NCBI GenBank assembly: GCA_050303435.1
Contig: JBNLBT010000105.1
Location: 1-11,559, forward strand
From: JBNLBT01 sp050303435
GTDB taxonomy: Bacteria > Pseudomonadota > Gammaproteobacteria > Xanthomonadales > Marinicellaceae
Reading direction: 5' to 3'
Length of the DNA stretch: 11,559 bases
Positions 1-7,103 of the stretch are shown here, piece by piece. The notes under the pieces were generated by a model. That model ran no database searches. It saw only the letters and a program-made list of their open reading frames with translations, and was not told where the DNA came from. Every line of letters starts with the position of its first letter. Within the stretch, counting starts at the first letter, position 1. The position numbers were made by a program, and so were the translations under genes.

Positions 1-228
1 AGCGGATCGTACCGCACCGTCATGGCCTACTCCAATCAGTGCACCGGTGGCTGCACACGCAACCCGTTTTATTCCAACCCGGATGTCAATTTCATGGCCC
101 TGCCGACCGGCATCGTCGATGAGCGCGACAACGCCCGCAGCCTGCGCGCCACCGCGTCCATCGTGGCGCAGTTCCGCGCGCCGCCAGTGGACCTGATTTA
201 CGCCAACGGCTTCGATCCATCCCTCTGA
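1..228 (+). CDS. Metzincin-type metallopeptidase, C-terminal fragment (partial)
   Basis: Only the last 75 residues are present; the frame is open from base 1 and stops with TGA at 226-228. The fragment begins with RTVMAYS. VMAY (Met at fragment residue 8, Tyr at 10) matches the Met-turn that follows the zinc-binding helix in metzincins. The segment FYSNPDV...PTG...DNARSL...IVAQFR is the usual end of the catalytic domain in bacterial reprolysin-like (M12-type) secreted peptidases. The HExxHxxGxxH zinc motif would lie upstream, outside the window, so catalytic competence cannot be judged. Two cysteines (14 and 18) could form a disulfide, which fits an exported protein. After the catalytic domain comes a short tail ending DLIYANGFDPSL, discussed as a finding. 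The downstream gene is convergent and 31 bases away. The family assignment is good; the subfamily is uncertain. Confidence 0.75.
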   Translation, partial: SGSYRTVMAYSNQCTGGCTRNPFYSNPDVNFMALPTGIVDERDNARSLRATASIVAQFRAPPVDLIYANGFDPSL

Positions 229-243
229 ATTCGAGTGTGCGGC

Positions 244-260
244 CCCGCTGCGGCGGGTTT
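244..260 (+). terminator. Possible weak terminator hairpin
   Basis: CCCGC (244-248) and GCGGG (253-257) form a 5-bp GC stem around a TGCG loop. It lies 15 bases after the metallopeptidase stop and is followed by only three T residues. It sits between two convergent genes and touches the stop codon of the lipoprotein gene. The short T tract makes this a weak intrinsic terminator. Confidence 0.35.
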
Positions 261-790
261 CAGCGCATCGGCGTCAGCACAAACTCGGTTTGCCAGACGC
301 CCGACCACTCGGGCTTGCTGCCGTCCGGATAGGTTTCATCGACCATGGTCAAATGCAGCACTTCGCCGTCAAAGCGGTAGCTGTAGTGCTGCAAACCGCC
401 TTCAAACCCAGGCACTTTGGCCACCTGTGCAGTGGTGGTCAATTCACGTGTGGCGGGATTGAGCTGATAGCTGCCGCCGTTGAACACCACGGATTTGAAC
501 CCGGCCATCATTTCTGCGTCGGTGGGTTTTGACAACACCGCAAAGGGCACCCGCGGTTCACGCGTGGGAGTCCACATGATTGAATAACCCCGTTCGGTGA
601 ACAGAAACACGCCCGGTTGGGCCGCATCGATGGTGTGGGTTTTCTCGGCGCTGTGCCAGTGCACCGAACGCACTTGCCAGGCCCCGAGCAGGGGGTTGTC
701 GACGACGGGGGCGGCGGCGCGGTGTTGTGCGCAGGCGGTGAGGATCAGCAGGCCCAGCAGCGCGGGCCACAGGTGGCGATGATGGCTCAT
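260..790 (-). CDS. Lipocalin-like domain lipoprotein
   Basis: A 176-residue protein. The frame is open further upstream (to 949). I chose the ATG at 790 because it places a lipoprotein signal at the N-terminus: SHHRH, then a hydrophobic LWPALLGLLILTA run, then the lipobox LTAC with the lipidated Cys at residue 20. GGAG also lies 9 bases before this ATG. The mature part has LLGAWQVRSV (35-44), then TERGYSIMW (65-73), then a run of short beta strands (Y108 to the C-terminus). This resembles the small lipocalin-like domain that begins LxGxWxL and has a TxxGY strand. The ligand and function of such proteins are unknown. Residue 21 is Ala, not Asp, so outer-membrane sorting is expected by the usual +2 rule. 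The gene stands alone, convergent to the metallopeptidase and divergent from the tRNA editing gene. An inverted repeat lies about 45 bases upstream of its start. Confidence 0.75.
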   Translation of the reverse strand: MSHHRHLWPALLGLLILTACAQHRAAAPVVDNPLLGAWQVRSVHWHSAEKTHTIDAAQPGVFLFTERGYSIMWTPTREPRVPFAVLSKPTDAEMMAGFKSVVFNGGSYQLNPATRELTTTAQVAKVPGFEGGLQHYSYRFDGEVLHLTMVDETYPDGSKPEWSGVWQTEFVLTPMR

Positions 791-834
791 GAGTATTGGC
801 TCCAGTTTGGCTGCGTCCATTATTGGTGAAAGTG

Positions 835-854
835 TATACGAAATCAAGCGTATA
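835..854. promoter_or_regulatory. Inverted repeat TATACG-N8-CGTATA, candidate operator
   Basis: A perfect 6-bp dyad, TATACG (835-840) and CGTATA (849-854), separated by 8 bases and AT-rich against GC-rich surroundings. It lies 45 bases upstream of the lipoprotein ATG, in the 221-base divergent region before the AlaX gene. The TATACA/TATACG elements could also serve as -10 boxes, but I found no matching -35 box. A regulator site or a promoter core are both possible. No other convincing promoter was found in 791-1011. Confidence 0.3.
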
Positions 855-1011
855 TCGAATGACCGGGTGTCAGGCGACGCGCGCGTGCCTGCGACCCATG
901 CGGCGGGAACAATGTGCCCCGGGTGCGGTCTGCTTCTGTTAACATCCATGAAATGATGCAGCCACGCTGCACGCAGCGAACCAGAGCAACCCCAGAAAGC
1001 GGAGAAACGCC

Positions 1012-1722
1012 ATGCAAGTCACACAACAGCTGTACACCGAGGACGCCTATCTGCAACACGCCGAAGCCCGGGTGCTGGCGGTGGATGAACGCGGTGTGGC
1101 CTTGGATCGCACCGTGTTCTATCCACTCGGCGGCGGTCAGCCGGCCGACACCGGCGATGTGCTGTGCGCCGATGGCCGGGTCGCACACATCGTGGATGTG
1201 CGCAAGGACGCCGACGGGGTGATCTGGCATCGGCCTGATGACGATGGGCATGGGCTGATCGCCGGCGATGCCGTGCAGTTGCGCATCGACTGGGCGCGCC
1301 GCCATCGCCTGATGCGCACCCACAGCGCCCTGCATCTGCTCAGCTCGGTGATTCCCTATCCGGTCACTGGCGGCAACATTTCACTGGACAAAGGCCGGCT
1401 GGATTTTGATTTGCCCGATGCGCTGGATAAAGAACAGTTGACGGCGCAACTGAACGCCTGGATTGAACGCGACGTGGCGCTGGAATTCAGCTGGATCAGT
1501 GACGCCGAACTGGCGGCTCAGCCTGAACTGGTGAAGACGATGTCGGTGAAGCCACCGATGGGCGCGGGCCGGGTGCGGCTGGTGCACATCCCGGGCATTG
1601 ACCTGCAGCCATGCGGTGGCACCCACGTGCGCCGCACCGGCGAGATCGGCCCGGTGCGCGTGAGCAAAATAGAAAACAAAGGCAAGCAGAACCGCCGGGT
1701 GCATCTGTTGCTGGAATCCTAA
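1012..1722 (+). CDS. Alanyl-tRNA editing protein, AlaX family
   Basis: A 236-residue stand-alone relative of the editing domain of alanyl-tRNA synthetase. Family members hydrolyse Ser-tRNA(Ala) or Gly-tRNA(Ala) in the cytoplasm and so prevent mistranslation at alanine codons. Conserved parts are in the expected order. TVFYPLGGGQPADTG (34-48) is the N-terminal glycine-rich strand region. THSALHLL (103-110) holds the HxxxH zinc motif (His104, His108). CGGTHV (201-206) supplies Cys201 and His205. All four expected metal ligands are present, so the enzyme is probably active. The length matches AlaX proteins that have an N-terminal beta-barrel plus the catalytic domain. GGAG lies 7 bases before the ATG. 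The gene appears monocistronic; its stop is only 6 bases from the stop of the convergent GFA gene. Which misacylated tRNA it prefers cannot be told. Confidence 0.93.
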   Translation: MQVTQQLYTEDAYLQHAEARVLAVDERGVALDRTVFYPLGGGQPADTGDVLCADGRVAHIVDVRKDADGVIWHRPDDDGHGLIAGDAVQLRIDWARRHRLMRTHSALHLLSSVIPYPVTGGNISLDKGRLDFDLPDALDKEQLTAQLNAWIERDVALEFSWISDAELAAQPELVKTMSVKPPMGAGRVRLVHIPGIDLQPCGGTHVRRTGEIGPVRVSKIENKGKQNRRVHLLLES

Positions 1723-1728
1723 AGCCGT

Positions 1729-2112
1729 TCAGTCCAAATAACTGAAGGCGCCGGCGCCATCAAAACGCCGCACCCGCAGAACGGTCATGGCATCATTGGG
1801 CAACAGCCGCGCATTCAGCGCCACGCGCGTGGAATCTTTCGCAACACCGCGGTAGTGCGTGCAGCAGCCGCAGCGCGGGCAATGGTGAAACTCAATGTCG
1901 CCCTCGGCGTCGGCGTCCTGGCGCACAAAACCGACGGTCGGTTGTGCCGCGGTGATGCGCACGTCGTCGTGTTGAAAATACGCCCAGCGCGCCGCCAGGC
2001 GCCGGCAGGCGGCGCAATTGCATTCGGTCACCGCATCCGGCCATTCGCTCAGCACCTGAATTTCCACCTGACCGCACAGGCAGTGCAGCGCAGCGGGCAT
2101 GATTTGTGGCAT
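1729..2112 (-). CDS. GFA/CENP-V family zinc-binding protein
   Basis: A 127-residue protein with the complete cysteine pattern of the glutathione-dependent formaldehyde-activating (GFA)/CENP-V fold: CxC (11, 13), CNCAAC (31, 33, 36) and CPRC (78, 81), with two more cysteines just after (83, 84). These residues bind two structural zinc ions in family members. The founding member is a glutathione/S-hydroxymethyl-glutathione protein, but most family members have no proven reaction, so I assign none. Three in-frame ATGs are possible (2127, 2112, 2100). I prefer 2112. A good promoter has its -10 box at 2138-2143, so transcription would start near 2131, leaving only about 4 bases before the 2127 ATG. 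GGTGAG also lies 8-9 bases upstream of the 2112 ATG. The gene is tail-to-tail with the AlaX gene and divergent from the DUF4259 gene. Confidence 0.85.
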   Translation of the reverse strand: MPQIMPAALHCLCGQVEIQVLSEWPDAVTECNCAACRRLAARWAYFQHDDVRITAAQPTVGFVRQDADAEGDIEFHHCPRCGCCTHYRGVAKDSTRVALNARLLPNDAMTVLRVRRFDGAGAFSYLD

Positions 2113-2137
2113 CGGTCGTCTCACCATTCAAAGCCGC

Positions 2138-2167
2138 ATTTTATCAAGCCATTCAGTCTGTTGTCAC
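2138..2167 (-). promoter_or_regulatory. Candidate sigma-70 promoter for the GFA gene
   Basis: On the minus strand, GTGACA (2167-2162, 5 of 6 matches to TTGACA), an 18-base spacer, and TAAAAT (2143-2138, 5 of 6 matches to TATAAT). The predicted start near 2131 gives a leader of about 19 bases to the ATG at 2112, which helped select that start codon. Confidence 0.5.
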
Positions 2168-2178
2168 GGCGATGATCA

Positions 2179-2194
2179 AGCGCAGCACTGCGCT
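2179..2194. promoter_or_regulatory. Inverted repeat AGCGCAG-CA-CTGCGCT, candidate operator
   Basis: A perfect 7-bp dyad with a 2-base centre (AGCGCAG 2179-2185, CTGCGCT 2188-2194). It lies 12 bases upstream of the -35 box of the GFA promoter, within the divergent region shared with the DUF4259 gene. The position fits a regulator site. A second possibility is a chance GC-rich palindrome, which is common in DNA of this composition. Confidence 0.3.
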
Positions 2195-2259
2195 GAGCTG
2201 AGGGCAGTCGATGACGCACCCGGTGCATCCGAAGTCGCGCTGAGGGGTGCATTCTAGAG

Positions 2260-2288
2260 TTGCTTTTATTGCCGCACGTGGTTAACAT
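2260..2288 (+). promoter_or_regulatory. Weak candidate promoter for the DUF4259 gene
   Basis: TTGCTT (2260-2265), 17 bases, then TAACAT (2283-2288, 4 of 6 matches to TATAAT). This is the only reasonably spaced pair in the 2195-2365 region. If used, it gives a leader of about 70 bases that contains the hairpin at 2307-2333. Confidence 0.25.
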
Positions 2289-2303
2289 CGGGAGCTGAAA
2301 GCG

Positions 2304-2338
2304 TTTACACCGCACACCCCTTGTGCGCGGTGTGCAAC
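2304..2338 (+). promoter_or_regulatory. Leader hairpin upstream of the DUF4259 gene
   Basis: ACACCGC (2307-2313) pairs perfectly with GCGGTGT (2327-2333). Inner pairs ACA/TGT and outer pairs GTT/AAC extend the stem, with small bulges. It ends about 15 bases before the GGAGGA ribosome-binding site and has no T tract. It is therefore a structured leader element or a DNA dyad rather than a terminator. Confidence 0.35.
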
Positions 2339-2365
2339 CCGCATTGGCTGACCGGAGGAGATTGG

Positions 2366-2767
2366 ATGGGAGCTTGGGCTGTAGGGTATTTTGACAACGA
2401 CACCGCCTGTGACTGGGCGCTTGATCTGCAGGATTCTTTTGATCTGAGCCTGATCGAGCAGACCCTCAATGCCGCGCTGAAAGTGGCCTACATTGACGCC
2501 GATCTGGGCCATGAAACCCTGGCTGCAGTGGAAACACTGACCCGCGTGCTGGGGCGCGGTGGACCGTCGACTGAACAAACCCGCGGGGTGGACGAATGGG
2601 TGGCTGAGCACCGTCAGAAGGTGCCCAAACCCTTGCGTGGCCATGCCCGCGCGGCGCTGGACCGGGTGCGCGGCAAAGAGTCCGAATTGGCCGAAATGTC
2701 AAATGAATCCGGGCAGCGCAAGGATTGGCTGGCGGGCTTGGATGATTTGCGCAAGCGCCTGGGATGA
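2366..2767 (+). CDS. DUF4259 domain protein
   Basis: A 133-residue protein of unknown function. It begins MGAWAVGYFDNDTACDWALD, which matches the signature of DUF4259 proteins (MGxWGxGxFDNDxAxDW). This fixes the start at 2366 even though the frame is open to an earlier ATG at 2321. A strong GGAGGAG ribosome-binding site sits 5 bases upstream. After the signature the protein is mostly predicted helix, with an alanine-rich segment around residues 30-65. A charged C-terminal part (residues 85-133) is rich in Arg, Glu and Asp. There is no signal peptide or membrane segment, so it should be cytoplasmic. The gene stands alone, convergent with the last gene of the TonB operon (51 bases between stops). 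Nothing in the context suggests a role in the TonB system. Confidence 0.82.
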   Translation: MGAWAVGYFDNDTACDWALDLQDSFDLSLIEQTLNAALKVAYIDADLGHETLAAVETLTRVLGRGGPSTEQTRGVDEWVAEHRQKVPKPLRGHARAALDRVRGKESELAEMSNESGQRKDWLAGLDDLRKRLG

Positions 2768-2773
2768 ATGCCA

Positions 2774-2798
2774 TGCGCTGTGCGCAGCACAGACCGCA
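2774..2798. terminator. Hairpin between convergent genes, possible bidirectional terminator
   Basis: CTGTGC (2778-2783) and GCACAG (2787-2792) form a perfect 6-bp stem with a GCA loop. TGCG (2774-2777) and CGCA (2795-2798) extend it across a 2-base bulge. It occupies the 51-base gap between the stops of the DUF4259 gene and the receptor gene. Neither strand has a T tract after the stem, so it is not a standard intrinsic terminator. Its position is the main argument. Confidence 0.35.
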
Positions 2799-2818
2799 TC
2801 AATGCAAACCCTGATGAC

Positions 2819-5800
2819 CTAAAATTTCAGACTGACACCCAGTGACAGGCTGCGCCCGCGCGTGAATTGTCGGGTGATCTCATCGCCCTGCAGAAACAAC
2901 ACCTCGTCGTTGAGCAGATTTTTCAGTTTCAGCGACAGTTTCCAATGTTCGGCCAGGCGCTGCGAATAAATGAAATCCAACTGTTCAAAGGGCTGTTCGT
3001 AAATGTCCGGTCGACCGCTGGTGCCGGCCTCGGAAATGCGTTCACCGAACACATTGAACAGCAGCGCGGCGCTGAGGTCGCGTTCCGTGTCGTCATAGCC
3101 GATTTGCAGGTTGGCCACATACGGTGACTGCCCCTGCAGCGGACGTGTACTGCTGGTCTGACCGCCCGGTGAGTTGGCATCCAGCACAATCTCCGAATCG
3201 ATGTAGGCGTAATTGGCCGACACATAGTAGTTCTGCAGGCGCGAATGGATGAACGACAGGTCCTTGTACACCTCCAGCTCAATGCCGGCATTTTCTGCCG
3301 ATTCGGCGTTGTCAAAACTGATGATGCGCGAGGAACCGGGCAGAATCACGATTTCAATCGGCTGGATGAACTGCTTGTAGAACAGACTGACGGAGACGAA
3401 TTCTCCGGCCGAGAAATATTTGTCCCAGCGCAGGTCGTAGTGTTTGATCGACCCGGTGGTTAAATCCGGGTTGCCGATCACGTTGCGGTCCAGCACCGGG
3501 TCCTTGAATTGCGCCGGTGACAGTTCCTTGAAGTCCGGGCGTGTGGCGGTTTCAGAGTAATTGAAACGCAGTTGGTGGTCGTTGGGCAGCAGCCAGGTGG
3601 CCGACAGGGCCGGGAACAGACCCTCATCGTCGAGGCGTGCGGTGACCGGGCTTTGGTCGGGATCGAACAGACGAAAGGTGGTGACCGCCTGGGAAAAATT
3701 CTCACGGCGTGCGCCGAGGCTCACGCGCAGGCGTTCCTTGTAGGCGTAATCGATTGACAGGTAGGTGCCCTTGATGTCCAGGTTGGCAAAGTAATTGTCG
3801 GTGGCGCGGGTCACCTCAATCAGCTGAAAGCCGTTGGGGGCAATGAAATCCGGGTTGAGGATGTCCTCCAAGGGATCGCCGCGGTCCACGTCGTTGACCA
3901 GTGAGCCGACGTCTTCAAAAACGAATCGGCGGATGTCCGAATCGCGGTCCTTGTTGACCCAGTTTTGTCCGAAATTAATCAGGAAATCGTGGTGCTGCGC
4001 CACGGTGAAGGGAAAATCGAGGTCGTAAAACAGGTTGCGGCTCTGGTCGCTGAGGGTGCGAAACACCCGCGAGTTGCTGTCGTTGCGGGTGGAAAACACG
4101 AAATCGCCTTCCTCGCGCTGGTCGTAGCGGTACACGCGGTTGTCCGGTTCATCGAATTGCGCTTCGGAATCGGCGAAGTGCCAGTTCAGGCGCAGCCCGC
4201 CCAGCGCCGGGTAGCTGTGCTCGCCGAACAGCTGCAGACCGGCCAGTTCACGTTCGGTCCAGCGGATCTCATGGATGCGCCGCGCGTTGCCCAGATCCTC
4301 ATTGAAACCTTCGGCGATTTCAGCGAAATCCTGTGTGCTGCGCAGCACCATGTAGTTCAGTGACACCTCGTGCTGATCATTGAATTCCACCCCGGTGGTT
4401 AAAAATCCACTCAGTGTGATGTCGCGTTTGCTGGTGGTGGACAGCTCCTCGCTGTCCAGCGACAAGGTGCTGCCGGTGGCGACGATGAAATCCCGGCGGA
4501 GTTCCGAACGGGTTTGGTATTCATTGCCGTATTCCAGCGCCGCGGAAAAACCCAGCACCGGGCCGGCTTCGGTGGTGTGGCGCATGCCGCCGGACACATC
4601 GAAGCCGCTGCCGGGGTCCAGGGATTCGCTGGAGATGGTGTAAACGGGCGCCAGCGATTCACCCAGCAATTCCAGTTCTTCCGGGCTGAAGCCGCCGTCA
4701 AAAAACGGGTTGTTGGGGCGCAATTCGGTGTCGCCGGCGATGGCCGCCAGCAAGGCATCCGGAATGTCGCGGGTGCCATCGTCAAAGCCGGTCCAGTCGC
4801 GCCCGCCGCCGCGATAGCCCAGGCCATCCTTGCCGGTGGTTTGCGTGTTGTGCTGGTAGGACAGGCCCAGTTTGAAGAAATTTTCCTCCGGCACAGACAC
4901 GGTTTTCAGCACCACCGTGCCGCCACCAAATTCCGCCGGCAGTCCGGCCGAATAGCCTTTCTGCACTTCAATGCTTTCGATCAAGCCGGTGGGGAACAAA
5001 TCCAGTGGCACCACCCGGCGGGTGGGGTCGGGGCTGGGCAAATTGGCGCCGTTCAGCAGGGTGCTGGAATAGCGTTCGCCGAGACCGCGGATGAAGATGA
5101 ATTTGCCGTCCACCAGGGTCAGCCCGGTGACCCGTTTGAGCGCGCCGGCGGCGTCGGAATCGCCGGCTTTGCCGATCTGTTCCATGCTCAGGTAATTGGC
5201 CACCGAGTTGTTGTTGCGGCGTTCTTCCAGCACCGAAGCCAGTGACCCTTCGATGTGCGGTTCAATGACCACGAATTCGGGCATTTCACTGCCCGCAGGG
5301 GTCAGTTCAACGCGCAGTGAATTGTCGCCGTCCGCGGTCAGGGCCACATCGCTCTGGATGCGGCTGTTGAAGCGCGCGTGCATCACGCTGACGTTGTAGC
5401 TGCCGACCGGCAGCGTGAGGCTGAAGCGGCCGTCTGAGTCGCTGATCAGATGGCCTGACACGCCGCCGATGAAAACGCGCGCACCGGCCACCGGTTGCTC
5501 ATCTTCCAGGTTGATCACCTGCCCCTGCAGGGTCGTCTGAACCTGGGCTTCGGCGGTCGCAGCGGTGCTGGCCTGGTTGCCGAGTACGGCGTCCGGGTCG
5601 ACGGAACTTTCATAGGCCAGCGCCGGCGGCGCGTCGCTGCGAAAATCCAGCAGCAGCTGGGCGATTTCACCGTCGTGCAATTGCAGTTCGTGCGTGTACA
5701 GGGCATCGGTCTGGCTGAAAAACTGCAGTCGGTGCGTGCCCGCAGGCAAGTGCATTTCAGCACGCCCCAGGGCGTTGCTGCGCGCGTCGTTTTCACCGTC

Positions 5801-5935
5801 CACTGCAATGCGCACGTCCGGCAGCGGTTCGCCGTGCATGAACAGCACCAGGGTGAGGTGCGCGGATTCGGCCTGCGCGGTGCCGGCCATCAGTGCCAGC
5901 ACCAGGGCCAGATTCAACTGGAGGATTTTTTTCAT
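2819..5935 (-). CDS. TonB-dependent outer-membrane receptor with two N-terminal beta-sandwich domains
   Basis: A 1038-residue outer-membrane receptor, the last gene of the operon. Residues 1-22 are a signal peptide (MKK..., cleavage near AQA). Residues 25-98 look like a PEGA/carboxypeptidase-regulatory beta sandwich (HGEPLPDVRIAVDG, then LPAGTHRLQF). Residues 135-210 are a clear carboxypeptidase-regulatory-like domain (LQGQVINLEDEQPVAGARV, then SDSDGRFSLTLPVGSYNV). EFVVIEP (220-226) is a candidate TonB box. The plug runs about 235-345, with FIRGLGERYSSTLLNG (281-295), RRVVPLDLFPTGLIESIEV (306-324) and AEFGGGTVVLKT. The rest is the barrel, ending in the outer-membrane signature ...LSLGVSLKF with terminal Phe. 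The receptor imports an unknown ligand using TonB and the proton gradient. The start lies 10 bases after the TPR gene stop and has only a weak ribosome-binding site. The ligand cannot be predicted. The plug resembles the broad FIRGLGERY...RVVPLDLFP group, not a known siderophore receptor. Confidence 0.93.
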   Translation of the reverse strand: MKKILQLNLALVLALMAGTAQAESAHLTLVLFMHGEPLPDVRIAVDGENDARSNALGRAEMHLPAGTHRLQFFSQTDALYTHELQLHDGEIAQLLLDFRSDAPPALAYESSVDPDAVLGNQASTAATAEAQVQTTLQGQVINLEDEQPVAGARVFIGGVSGHLISDSDGRFSLTLPVGSYNVSVMHARFNSRIQSDVALTADGDNSLRVELTPAGSEMPEFVVIEPHIEGSLASVLEERRNNNSVANYLSMEQIGKAGDSDAAGALKRVTGLTLVDGKFIFIRGLGERYSSTLLNGANLPSPDPTRRVVPLDLFPTGLIESIEVQKGYSAGLPAEFGGGTVVLKTVSVPEENFFKLGLSYQHNTQTTGKDGLGYRGGGRDWTGFDDGTRDIPDALLAAIAGDTELRPNNPFFDGGFSPEELELLGESLAPVYTISSESLDPGSGFDVSGGMRHTTEAGPVLGFSAALEYGNEYQTRSELRRDFIVATGSTLSLDSEELSTTSKRDITLSGFLTTGVEFNDQHEVSLNYMVLRSTQDFAEIAEGFNEDLGNARRIHEIRWTERELAGLQLFGEHSYPALGGLRLNWHFADSEAQFDEPDNRVYRYDQREEGDFVFSTRNDSNSRVFRTLSDQSRNLFYDLDFPFTVAQHHDFLINFGQNWVNKDRDSDIRRFVFEDVGSLVNDVDRGDPLEDILNPDFIAPNGFQLIEVTRATDNYFANLDIKGTYLSIDYAYKERLRVSLGARRENFSQAVTTFRLFDPDQSPVTARLDDEGLFPALSATWLLPNDHQLRFNYSETATRPDFKELSPAQFKDPVLDRNVIGNPDLTTGSIKHYDLRWDKYFSAGEFVSVSLFYKQFIQPIEIVILPGSSRIISFDNAESAENAGIELEVYKDLSFIHSRLQNYYVSANYAYIDSEIVLDANSPGGQTSSTRPLQGQSPYVANLQIGYDDTERDLSAALLFNVFGERISEAGTSGRPDIYEQPFEQLDFIYSQRLAEHWKLSLKLKNLLNDEVLFLQGDEITRQFTRGRSLSLGVSLKF

Positions 5936-5945
5936 GGTCTTGCGT

Positions 5946-7103
5946 TCATTGGCAGCGCCACGCGGTCTGATCGCAGTCCTGCATGGCTTTTCTCAATTCG
6001 ATGGCTTTTTTGAACAGTTCCGGCTGGCTTATTTGCGCCAGATAGCTTTCCGCGCGGTCAAACTGACCGCTCTTGAACAAGGCATAGGCCAGTGCGTAGC
6101 GGATCGATTCATCGGCGTCGATGCGCACCCGGCGGATGTCGTCGATCATGGCCACCGCCTGATCGTGGTGCCCCAGTTCGATCAAAATGGCCAGTCGCTG
6201 TTTCAGCTTCTCGGCCTGATCGGTGATGCGCGAGTTGAGTGACAGCGCCAGAAACGGCAGCCCGGCGCGGCGATACAGTTCCGCGGCTTCCGGCAGCAGC
6301 ACCGGGTCGCGCAACGCGGCGTCGTGAATCAGCGCCGCAGCGGAGTGGTAATGGCCTTCCTGAATGTAGGCGGCGGCCAATGATTTGGTCACATCGGCGT
6401 TGTCGGGGAATTTCAGTCGCGCGGCTTCCAGGAAGAACAGCGCCTGCGCCAGATCGCCTGAAAACCGCAGCGCGTTGGCGATCGCGATGTGGTCGGTGGC
6501 TTCGGCGTTGAAGCGGGCGAGGTACGCGCGACCGAGTTCGGCGGCGCGGTGGTGCAGGCCCATGTCAATCAGATAGAAAATGCGGCGACGTGGAAAACTG
6601 CGGTCCGCAGGAAACAGCATTGCGGCCTGTTGCATCACCGCCAGCGCATCGGCGCGCTGGCCGAGCAACCAGTGGCTCTGCGCGCGCATGTGGTACACCG
6701 AGGCAATGCGTGCAATGGCCGGACCGGCGTCGTCCAGCGCCTCTATGGCCAGCGCGTAGCGCTCCAGCGCAAAGGCGCTTTGCGCCCGGTGTACGTGGAT
6801 CACCGCGTCCACTTCGCCCAGCGCCATGGCCCGGGCAAATGCGTCCAGGGCTTCGCCGTGTTGAGCGCGCCGCACGTGCAGCAGGCCGCTGAGTATGTGG
6901 AAACGTTGCAGGTCGGTTTCTTCGGCCTGCAGATCGACCTGCGCCAGCGCCGTGGCCGCGCGGTCGAGGTTGCCGTCGCGCAGCATCAGCGCGGCCAGTT
7001 CCAGATGATCCACCGGCGGCGCCTCATCGGCCGCGTGCACAGCCAGCGCCAGCCACAGCGCGGCCGGCATCCACAGGATTGCACGCAACAAGGCCTTCGA
7101 CAT
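5946..7103 (-). CDS. Periplasmic TPR protein of the TonB2-type operon
   Basis: A 385-residue protein with a signal peptide (residues 1-24, cleavage near VHA|ADE), followed almost entirely by helical hairpins. TPR-like units are visible at about 33-60, 66-100, 101-125, 135-165, 205-235, 239-268 and 335-360. They carry the usual small/large residue pattern, for example the one around AYIQEGHYHSAAALI (245-259). The protein ends with two cysteines (377 and 384) in DCDQTAWRC. A TPR protein follows tonB in the Vibrio-type TonB2 operons, so the position is diagnostic although the exact role is not established. By inference it is a periplasmic scaffold linking TonB, the receptor or other parts. Its ATG overlaps the TonB stop codon by one base (TGATG), indicating translational coupling. 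The receptor gene begins 10 bases after it. Confidence 0.82.
   Translation of the reverse strand: MSKALLRAILWMPAALWLALAVHAADEAPPVDHLELAALMLRDGNLDRAATALAQVDLQAEETDLQRFHILSGLLHVRRAQHGEALDAFARAMALGEVDAVIHVHRAQSAFALERYALAIEALDDAGPAIARIASVYHMRAQSHWLLGQRADALAVMQQAAMLFPADRSFPRRRIFYLIDMGLHHRAAELGRAYLARFNAEATDHIAIANALRFSGDLAQALFFLEAARLKFPDNADVTKSLAAAYIQEGHYHSAAALIHDAALRDPVLLPEAAELYRRAGLPFLALSLNSRITDQAEKLKQRLAILIELGHHDQAVAMIDDIRRVRIDADESIRYALAYALFKSGQFDRAESYLAQISQPELFKKAIELRKAMQDCDQTAWRCQ

Noticed and set aside
791..949. N-terminal extension of the lipoprotein frame to 949
   Set aside because: The extension would place 53 non-hydrophobic residues before a perfect lipoprotein signal, and would run through the presumed promoter and the TATACG dyad. 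The ATG at 790 with GGAG upstream is better.
958..977. GCAGC/GCTGC/GCAGC repeats upstream of the AlaX gene
   Set aside because: The stem is 5 bp with a 3-base loop. It is short, common in GC-rich DNA, and not positioned as a clear regulatory element.
844..1335. Minus-strand open frame of 163 codons overlapping the start of the AlaX gene
   Set aside because: It is antisense to the AlaX N-terminal domain, has no ribosome-binding site or domain, and its translation looks like a shadow of the AlaX frame.
4514..5245. Long plus-strand open frame (243 codons) inside the receptor gene
   Set aside because: It is antisense to a well-supported receptor coding region, has a low-complexity Gly/Ala/Gln-rich translation, and has no recognisable domain. 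GC-rich DNA routinely gives such shadow frames. Others at 6489-7160, 9465-10142 and 3965-4363 were rejected for the same reason.
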